Shown piece by piece: positions 56,129 to 64,000 of a stretch of DNA of 64,000 nt. The notes beneath the pieces were generated by a model. The model was not told where the DNA came from. It did not search any database and was given only the letters and a program-made list of their open reading frames with translations. The stretch covers positions 53,870,515 through 53,934,514 of the forward strand of contig OY970830.1 in assembly GCA_963853835.1 (NCBI GenBank), given 5' to 3'. Made by a program: the position numbers and the translations under genes. The number at the start of each line of letters is the position of its first letter. The first letter of the stretch is position 1. The stretch is from Calendula officinalis. Taxonomy: Eukaryota > Streptophyta > Magnoliopsida > Asterales > Asteraceae.

Positions 56129-57016
56129 GGGAAACGTTCAAGGAGGTCCATCATTTTTAGGAAGTCCCAAGGAACAAATCTCCACCATTGATTAATAGGA
56201 TCTAATGGTCAAGATTAATCACATATTTTATACATTGAGGGGTATTTTGGTCAATTTTTAAAAAATAAAAATATTTTTTTATTTTTTTATTTTTTATTTT
56301 AAAGTTTTTATTTTTTTATTTTTTTATTTTTTATTATGAAGGGGTATTTTGGTCATTTGGCACTTCAAAAAATTTTCGATTTTTTTTTATTTTTTATTTT
56401 TTATTTTAAAATTTTTATTTTTTTTATTTTTTTATTAATTTTATTAATTAAAAAATAATATTTATTTGATAATTACGTGTACAACTTAATCACATGTGAT
56501 TTTAGTGTAAAATCATATGTGATTTTAATGTAAAATCACATGTGATTTTAGTGTAAAATCAGGTTTTAGTTAAATCACATGTGATTCAGAATGCAATCAC
56601 ATGTGATTCACTAAGCAAGCACATGTGATTTACTTTGCAATCACATATGATTCACTATGCAATAACATTATGTGTTATTAATGAAAAAATAATAATTTTA
56701 AAAAAATAATAATAATAATAATAATTTAAAAAAAAAATTTAAAAAATTTTTAAAATTTTAAAATAAAAAATAAAAATAAAAAAAATAAATTTTTCAAAAT
56801 GACCAAAATACCCCTCAATTAAAAATAAAAAAATAAAAAAATAAAAAATAAAAAAAATTTAAAATAAAATAAAAAAATTTTTAGTGCCAAATGACCAAAA
56901 TACCCCTCCATGTATAAAGTATGTGATTAATCTTAACCATTAGATCATATTGATCAATGGTTGAGATTTGTTCCTCGGGACTTTGTAAAAATCATGGACC
57001 TCCTTGAACGCAACTC
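56129..57016. mobile_element. Mutator-like foldback element with TSD TATAGTTGAT
   Basis: The arms CGTTCAAGGAGGTCCATCAT.. and ..CATGGACCTCCTTGAACG run inward through AATGGTCAAGATTAATCACA for about 130 bp each. TATAGTTGAT is repeated exactly at 56119-56128 and 57017-57026 (9-10 bp, Mutator-like). The middle has T- and A-rich mirror stretches and an array of ATCACATGTGATT palindromes at 56487-56660. Confidence 0.88.
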
Positions 57017-57026
57017 TATAGTTGAT

Positions 57027-57513
57027 ATTTAACTTGCGTACTTATTAGAATTTAATTATCGTATTTTTTCATTTAGAGAATATTATTTTTGCAATTTATT
57101 CTCAATTCAAGTAGATGCTATAAATATCAACTGCTCTTTGAGTTCCAACCTCCCTTTAATTTCTCTCTAGTTTATATACTCATCTCTTTAAGCGTATAGA
57201 GGTTCGTGATAGTATACGTATGTTACGACCTATTTGACTCAGTTTCAATAAATACGGATTTCGTTATATTGGAGTTTGGACAGCATAATATTAAATAAAT
57301 AAGAAAACAAAAGATCTTTAGAAGGTGTTGTCGCAGAAAGTGCTAAGTCAAACGTCAAGATCAAGGTCAAAATGTAATATTTTTGTCGCTAAAGCTCATT
57401 TCCTATCAAGTTAATAAGCTAGGCATATAACTCGCTACTAAAAGCTAGCTTAAACAAAAAGAGGACATCAAGACTTATAATACCATCCCGTTCATGTTTT
57501 AGCCGGTGTGAAT
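57027..57513. other. Unassigned spacer
   Basis: No gene or element ends seen. Confidence 0.3.
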
Positions 57514-57520
57514 TCATAAG

Positions 57521-58066
57521 TAGGGATGCAAACGGGCGTGAGTAGTAGCGGTACTGCAAAACCCGTACCCGATCCCCTATCACCATACACATACGCGCCC
57601 ATGCCCGGTCAAATCCCCGCCGGGTTCGGGTAGAAAAATCCTCAGCGGCCACCGGGTACGGGGAACCCGACGAATACCCGTTTTTAATTATTGACCAGGG
57701 TAAATGGCAGCCTTTACATACACTTGTAAATGGCAGCCTTCACATAAATAGTATATTATTACATTTACATTTAAATATATATTAAATAAATGTGATAATG
57801 GTATTCTAATCAAAGTCCTTTTACTATATAATGTGGATATAAACCTCCAAACGTATGCATGTTCAATTATACGGACCAAAATTAAAATTGCACCGGTCGG
57901 GTATAAACGGTGTGGATATTATAATACATGTACCCGACTTGTACCGCCTTCGGGTATGAAATTTATAACCCATTCCCGTCTGTTACCTGTTTTAATCGGG
58001 TAATATCAGCCCTTAATGGTCGGGTATACGCGAGTACCGAACTCACGGGTCAAGTTTGCATCCCTA
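57521..58066. mobile_element. hAT-like MITE with TAGGGATGCAAAC ends
   Basis: The left end TAGGGATGCAAACGGG and right end AAGTTTGCATCCCTA are inverted. The flanks TCATAAG and TCGTAAG agree in 6 of 7 bases. Subterminal text is GGGTACGGG/CCCGTACCC-rich. 546 bp, non-coding. Confidence 0.75.
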
Positions 58067-58073
58067 TCGTAAG

Positions 58074-59110
58074 GGTATCTTACTAGCATGAGTAGTGTTA
58101 AGAAGTTGTCACCACGTGCACATAGTCCTTTGAAAGTGATGGAACAAATCAATAAGGATTACTATATATTGAGTAACCACGTGTTTATATTGTGGGTAGC
58201 ACATGTGCCTTGTTGGCGATGATGAAGATTGTATACTTTTACTAGGAGAACGACCCAAGCCAAGAATTGTTTGGAATGCATCATTCATGGTGTTTTAAAG
58301 GTTTTGGTATGGTTTCAGTACTTTTTCCTAATTTGATAATTCAACATGGACAACTATATAGTTCCTTCATCATAAAATCATCTAATTAGAAAAGTGATTT
58401 TTTTTTTTGAAAACGACAAAAAGGGAGCTCAAATAAAAATTAATTAAATAAGATTTTGGAATACATCAATATAAGGATCTGGGTGCCCGCCCTATGTATT
58501 CATATATGAATATGGTTATTCATATACATAATAATTTATTATTGGGTTTTGATAATGACAGCCCTTAGGGCTGTCTGTAAGTGCATAAAATCTGTACATT
58601 AATACATGGGAGGAAGTGGTTCCTAAAATTCAGGGGTTCCTAAAAGCACCTTAAAATTCACCAATATCTAGCTAAAGATGCATATGTGTATATTTGGGAA
58701 GCAAAATACGATTGATATGAAAAAGAGAGAATATGATACCTCTCTAATTAATCAAACGGACCATTCAATTATGTGTCACCATACATAGTATCAAAATTCT
58801 ATATTTCTGCATCTGTAATCATCATACCCTCGGTGCTAGCCCCATTACAAAGTCTTTTTCCTTTTTTCAAATCAATGGTTCTCCTTCAAACCTTTGGTCA
58901 ACCCTTTGATTGGGATTGTATTGATCAAGATAAAACGTTTGATCAAATTCTCTATTATCTTTGAATAGTTAAAAATGAAATATATTATTTTAAACTTGGA
59001 AAAATAGTCATTTTAATACATTCACTTGCTAATTTTGTCTTGTATTCTGACGCTATTTGCTTCTAATTGTGATTAACCTATATTTTTTAGTTCGTTAAAA
59101 ATAAAACTTT
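58074..59110. other. Unassigned intergenic sequence
   Basis: AT-rich. GGGTTTTGATAATGACAGCC at 58544 matches one end of the MITE at 63351 and may be a half copy. No gene. Confidence 0.4.
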
Positions 59111-59289
59111 ATTAGTGTAACGACCGTAATTTTATATACGTATTTGTAATATTAAATCGGAATTTTTACGAATTTAGTTATTTATATTAGAATATGTTTG
59201 CCGTTATGTCATGTTGAGTGTTTGAATGTTTAAACTCGTGTTAATTGAAAACGGGTCAATAGTTTGGATTATATCAAGTTGGAAAAATG

Positions 59290-59475
59290 AGTATAGCAGA
59301 AATCGGGAGATCGCGGCGTGATCTCCATGTTCGCGGCGCGAACTTAGCCAAAGACAAGCAGCGACCCGAAATAGCGAACCAGCCCTCGCGATCAATCAAC
59401 GCGAATTATCGCGGGACCAAGATCGCGACGCGATCTTTGGATCGCGACGCGAACTCCAGCTGGGTCTGTTTAAAA
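59290..59475 (+). repeat. CpG-rich palindrome cluster in LTR B
   Basis: A run of imperfect palindromes on the pattern GWTCGCGRCGCGAWC: GTTCGCGGCGCGAAC, GATCGCGACGCGATC and GGATCGCGACGCGAAC. The same pattern fills 63849-64000 in LTR C. The surroundings are AT-rich and nearly free of CpG. Confidence 0.85.
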
Positions 59476-60291
59476 GTCGGGTTTAGCCTAGGGTTTTAGG
59501 CACCAACAGCCCAACTCACCTGCCAGCCTTTTTTAGAGAGAGAGCTCGTTTTTGGTGATCTTTGGCTCAAATCTTCATCAATCTTTGAGATTTTAACATC
59601 AAAGGTGATCCTTCATGCTTGGTATTTAGTTTTTCAAACTTTTCTTGGGCATCAATGGTGGTCTGGGGAATCAACCATGTCATCTTTGGGGAAGATGACC
59701 AAATATGAGTGTAAACCACTCATTGTAAGCTTGTATTCATTATGTACAAGGTGGATTTGGGATTTATGGATGGAAATCTTGAACTAAGGTTTGAGATTCC
59801 ACCAAATTTGATGAACTTGGTGGTTAGGAAGATTATTATGGTTTGATTAGTGATTAGTTATGAATAATAACTAGTTGTTGTAATAATATTGATGTTAGGT
59901 CAAGAAGACCTTGTGATTGGGAGTACTTCTTTGACTAAGAAGTAAGGACTTGTGTTGATTAACACAAGTATTGGATAGCATTTCTAAGGTAAGTAAATGT
60001 GATCTTTTCTGAATACATAGTAAACCTAGTTTTGTGATTGAATGATGAAATGAGTCTTTAGTAGATAAATATTTTATTAAAGAAAGGAATTGAAATGCTA
60101 TAAGTATGAATTGAATTAATTACTTGATTTGTTAGTTACCACTAATATATTATGACTTGTGAATTGGAGCATTGGCTCGAGTTGATGAATTGATATGTGG
60201 TAGCTAAATAATTGGATCCTAGATAACTCACACAAGTTGGGGGAGTTAGTGACACCTACTTGGGGCGCTACCACCCTGCGTAAGGGTAGTG

Positions 60292-61339
60292 TAGGCCTGT
60301 GCAGAATCAAAAAACCGGACCGGACCGGTTATAACCGGACCGGACCGAGGACCGGGAAAAGTAGATTTGAGGGAACGAGGACCGGACCGGTGGTCGACGG
60401 TCGGTTTCGGTTAACTTCCGGTTTCATTCGGTTTTGAACCGGTTTGGACCAGTTAGAACCGGCTGTTTCTGCACTATATCGGGTATATTTCCTGCACTGT
60501 GTTTTGCACTGTTTCTAATACGTATATAGGTTAGAACCGGCTGTTTCTAATACATATACTAACTAATTAACATGTTAATGATAGTTCGAGATATACTATG
60601 AATTATTTTCTACCATAATTATGGTGTGTGTATAACAGTATAAGCATAGGCATATTGAGATAGCTAATACTAAAATTATCGAGCATTATGTAAATATATC
60701 TATGTTTGTTAAAGATTACTGGTTTGGAATATGCTCTCCACCTCCAACTTCGAGCTAATTTTGTCGGAACATATATCATATATTTTAGTGGCCAAATTAG
60801 AAGTTCAGTAAAACCATGCACGTATAAGAATTAAGAATTAAGAATTAAGAATTAAGACATGTTATACAATTAGAATTATACCTGGATTTCAGAATCACTA
60901 TTATCGGATTCCAAGTCTGGCATATTACTGATTGCTGAGCGAGAAACGATGAAGACGAAAGAAGAAGTCGTAGAGGCGTAGAGCAGAAACGATCAAACGA
61001 ATTAGAAGTCGTAGAAGTCGCCAGGGAAACGGAAAAGGGTGTTTTAATTGCATATTGGGCTTAGAAGTAATAAGGTTGGCTTAACAGCTAATTGGGATCG
61101 ATATATTATTGGGCTGCTAGAGATAGAATCGACTAATAAACACTGTAGTCCAAAATGTGACGGGTTTTTTCGGTTTCTTCCGGTTCTTCCGGTTTTAAAC
61201 CGGACCGGACCGGTTTTGTCGGTTCTCAAAAAATACGGACCGAGGACCGGATCGGAAGCTACAGTTCGGCGCCGGTTCGGTTCGGTTCTTCCGGTCCTGG
61301 TCGGTTTTAGTCGGTCCCGGTTCAAACTGCACAGCCCTA
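60292..61339. mobile_element. hAT-like element in LTR B, TSD GGGTAGTG
   Basis: The ends TAGGCCTGTGCAG and CTGCACAGCCCTA are inverted. GGGTAGTG flanks both sides exactly (60284-60291, 61340-61347). The subterminal 150 bp on each side are packed with ACCGGACCGG / GGTCCGGT. The interior has a short TTAAGAA tandem at 60829-60857 and no ORF of known type. 1048 bp, non-autonomous. Confidence 0.92.
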
Positions 61340-61556
61340 GGGTAGTGTGTCGAGAAATAGATAACCCAGAAAGCGGGGGAGCTTGAGATAACCCGAAAAT
61401 CAGGGGGAGCAAATAGATAACCCGGAAACGGGGAGTTTACCCAGATAACCCATATCGGGGGAGTTTGTTTCGGAGAGGCCCCTTACGTATGTGTTAGGCT
61501 TATGGAAAGCCTTAGAGTATGATTGACTAGGTGCAACGTGATAATTATGTAAATAT

Positions 61557-61824
61557 TACTCCCTCCGTCCCACAAAAAACTTCTCATTTCACTCTAAATT
61601 TTTGTCCCACAAAAAACTTCCCATTTCTCATATTTGATGGGCTCCACGCAATAAAAAAACTATTATTACTAGAGTCCCCACCACTAATATCCACTAACTA
61701 TCTTTCTCTCTCCAATCCAACCTTATATTTTAATCAAAAGTATTATCAATGACCCCACCACTAACTAACACCTAAAACTTGTGCAAAACCCAAATGGGAA
61801 GTTTTTTGTGAGACAGAGGGAGTA
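61557..61824. mobile_element. Stowaway-like MITE, copy 3
   Basis: TA-CTCCCTCCGTCCCAC on the left and GTGAGACAGAGGGAG-TA on the right. The interior has CACCACTAACTAACACC and TCTCTCTCCAATCCAACC like copies 1 and 2. It splits the otherwise continuous LTR B sequence, AATATTA and TTTTATTGC, matching copy A at 53098. Confidence 0.92.
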
Positions 61825-62156
61825 TTTTATTGCACTTATTTCTAACCGGGTCTAAAACTCATGTATCTCACGAGACAATTTTGTCTCACGTACTACATTT
61901 CTTTTGACTATGTACTCAGGTTCGGGAGCTAAAGATTAGGCGGCCCGTAGTATTAGCATTGGAAGATTAAGCTCGGTGTACCATTTGATTCCCTAAGACT
62001 TTAGCTTTGATATTTTTGTAAGATCGGTTTTTGGCACTTGTTAATCTATCCAAATGTTTTATTTAGATCATATTGTGGATGTTATGGATTTTATTAGTCA
62101 AACTTATTTATTTAAAAAGTTTAAAATTGTTTGAAAAATTGAGGTGTTACAACTAG

Positions 62157-62576
62157 AAAGATAAATTATGTAAAATTAACGTGATCCTCATTTTTAGATA
62201 AAGCCATGAAATTAAAATGATTTGATATATTATTCTAGGTAGTTACCTTTTTTTCACTTGATCTTGCTATGCTTTATAAAGATATCTTTGAAGTAGAAAA
62301 AAATTTAAGCCTATATTCATTATTCAATACAGACTACTGAATACTGATCGATCTATTAATTGTATTTATGTATAAAGACAAACTTTAGAAGCATGGGGAA
62401 AAGCTAACCTGAACTGATTAATAGCATTCTGACTTAAATATTAAATTGACACAGGAAGATAGCATCTCTCTACACAACTTTAGGCCACTTATCATTTTTT
62501 TTTTCTAATTTCAGAATAAGCTATACATTTTTATAATTTATTTTATTTTAGTGAAAAGTTATAAGATTCACACCGA
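62157..62576. other. Unassigned spacer
   Basis: AT-rich, no supported feature. Confidence 0.3.
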
Positions 62577-62693
62577 TTAAGGGCATGTTTGGAAAAACTT
62601 ATTTAAAGTGCTTATTAGCTTATCTAAGCTTAAATATGCTTACAAATTTAAGCTTATAAGCACTTTAGATAAACTTTTCTAAACAACCCTAAG
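62577..62693. mobile_element. Small MITE-like palindrome
   Basis: TTAAGGGCATGTTTGGAAAA faces TTTTCTAAACAACCCTAA. The interior repeats AAGTGCTTATTAGCTTAT and its inverse ATAAGCACTTTAGAT. TTA/TAA at the ends would fit a Tourist-like origin. About 115 bp. Confidence 0.55.
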
Positions 62694-63341
62694 AGCGCCT
62701 TGAGGTTATAATAAAAGTTTATTAATATTTGAATAAGCTTTTGAATAACTTTTTATAATTGAAATATGTAGTTCTTTAAAAGTTTATTCTAACAATTTAT
62801 TCTTCAGTGACTATTTAATAATTTTTTCTATGCTTATTTTCTTTATTCCTCATTTATTAAATTTTTATTTTAAACACTAAATATATATTTATATGCAAGT
62901 TCTTTATTAGTTTTTTATTAGTTAATATTACATAAACAGTGGCCACATATCACCAGTACAAAAAACAGTGGCCACAGATCATTAGTCATAGTTTTATTTT
63001 ACATAAATAATTATAGTGTATTGTCCCGCGTTTTAAATTGTACATATGGCTATGCTAAATTTTAGTGGTCATATCATATGAAAACTGTAGTCATAACATA
63101 CAATCGTAACTATTTCATAAGAATTATTGTTGACCCATCCAGACAAGTTTTCAATAACAATGGCTATAAATCTCATTTTAGACACAATTGTATATTCATT
63201 GTGGCAAAAACTTACTATATAGCCACATGTAATTAAATCGACATTTGTTGTAACTTGTAACCCTATTTTTATAGACGCATTTTTTTTTGTAGATTGTGGT
63301 CGCATGTACTTATGATGGTGGTCTAATTATCTCATTTAATA
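62694..63341. other. Unassigned spacer
   Basis: AT-rich; AACAGTGGCCACA occurs twice near 62937 and 62966. No gene. Confidence 0.3.
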
Positions 63342-63350
63342 ATTAATATA

Positions 63351-63520
63351 TAGGTTTTGATAATGATAGCCATTAGAGTTGTCAATAACATGCATTACTA
63401 ACTTTTATTTTCAACATGGAAGAAGAATTCCTCAAATGTAGAAGAGCGGTTATTAGTTAGTTTATAGTTTTTTAAGCATGTATATTGACTGCCCTAAGAG
63501 TTATCATTATCAAAACTCTA
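63351..63520. mobile_element. Mutator-like MITE with 9-bp TSD ATTAATATA
   Basis: TAGGTTTTGATAATGATAGC on the left is inverted at the right end (TAGAGTTTTGATAATGATAA on the other strand). ATTAATATA lies exactly at 63342-63350 and 63521-63529. 170 bp, non-coding. Confidence 0.88.
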
Positions 63521-63686
63521 ATTAATATAGTGAAAAGACCATTTTACATTTATTTTTAATTTTAAACATCATTAACATCACTTTTATCAACATTGTATAG
63601 CTCCCCCTACTAGCTTAGCTATCCAATTTACTTTATTCTAAAACTCATTATAATCTCTATGGCTTAAAAACCATGAAAATCAATAT

Positions 63687-64000
63687 TGTAACGACCCGAA
63701 TTTTGTAAATAAATAAATTGTATAAAAATATGATAAATATGGATAAATCATTTAAAAGACGTAGGAATTGGTTTCGTGTCATTTGGACATCGTTTGATAT
63801 GGTTAAGGTCGGGACAAATTAGACAACAAAAGGTTGCAGCCTAGCTGCCTGGGGGAGTTCGCGACGCGAACTAGGGTTCGCGATCGCGAGGATGGGACAG
63901 AGAATTGGGGTTTTTTATGATCGGAGTTCACGACCCGTTCACGATCGCGAGTGGTTCCCGACGCGGGAAGTTCGCGAACGCGAACTCGAGTTCGCGAACG
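63687..64000 (+). mobile_element. TGTAACG-type LTR, copy C (runs off window)
   Basis: Begins TGTAACGACCCGAATTTTG like the other copies. From 63849 on it is filled with CpG-rich palindromes such as GTTCGCGACGCGAAC and TTCGCGATCGCGA, as in copy B. The remainder is beyond the window edge. Confidence 0.72.

Larger units (their letters stand above)
59116..62151 (+). mobile_element. TGTAACG-type LTR, copy B, carrying a hAT and a MITE
   Basis: Runs from TGTAACGACCG to GAGGTGTTACA. The flanks ATTAG (59111-59115) and ACTAG (62152-62156) differ at one base. It is collinear with copy A (shared GATCTTTGGCTCAAAT, TGGGGAAGATGACCAAATAT, GATAACCCGGAAACGGGG), apart from a hAT-like element at 60292-61339, a Stowaway-like MITE at 61557-61824, and a 240-bp CpG-rich part at 59290-59520 that A lacks. 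The bare LTR would be about 1.7 kb. No coding capacity. Confidence 0.85.

Overview
The window looks like nuclear DNA of a flowering plant, most likely a eudicot with a repeat-rich genome. The evidence is an AT-rich background, short introns with GT..AG borders, one intact plant A2-type cyclin gene, and dense nested plant transposons (CACTA, hAT, Mutator-like, PIF/Harbinger, Stowaway-like, Helitron, LINE, Ty1-copia and other LTR elements). I cannot name the species. Only one ordinary host gene is convincing, the cyclin at 21172-23601. Almost everything else is transposon or transposon wreckage.

Layout. 1-529: left part of a short-LTR copia element (minus strand) inserted in a degenerate CACTA element whose TNP2 transposase remnant (about 530-1936, minus) carries a piece of plastid rps3 (about 1104-1287). 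The element ends at 3454 with a CACTACAAG terminus after a GTGCCAAATA repeat field. 4020-8880: another CACTA-like end, a copia LTR plus broken gag, an LTR tail, and a copia LTR with a non-coding interior. 8880-11077: five long (AT)n tracts alternating with four small inverted-repeat elements. 11108-18088: PIF/Harbinger material, with an intact DDE transposase (11182-12519) and a broken Myb/SANT-like partner (16019-17174) separated by a 2.86 kb LTR-type insertion with target duplication ATTAT. 18157-20566: a non-autonomous Helitron carrying fragments of a UbiE/MenG-type methyltransferase and an ABC1/ADCK-type kinase. 20567-23601: cyclin promoter and gene. 23836-31481: foldback element, Helitron helicase remnant, LINE 3' end, Stowaway-like MITE.

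31982-44491 is a nested stack. A foldback element with 9-bp duplications holds a complete 11.4 kb CACTA element (32279-43687, TSD TTT). Besides an apparently intact two-exon TNP2, this CACTA encodes a DUF8039/Ulp1-like second product (damaged), a GRF zinc-finger/transmembrane protein, and a divergent pair of B3-like genes, one intact and one broken. Six clusters of a TTGTTRTTGCGG motif lie at its ends and between its genes. This multi-gene CACTA is the most interesting object in the window.

44492-64000: further CACTA debris, a hAT-like element with an LTR-type insertion (48173-51254), three TGTAACG-type LTR elements (51938-53429, 59116-62151, 63687 onward), a copia solo LTR, a hAT inside a hAT (54586-55902), foldback Mutator-like elements and MITEs. 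Many boundaries here rest on matching target-site duplications that I read directly.
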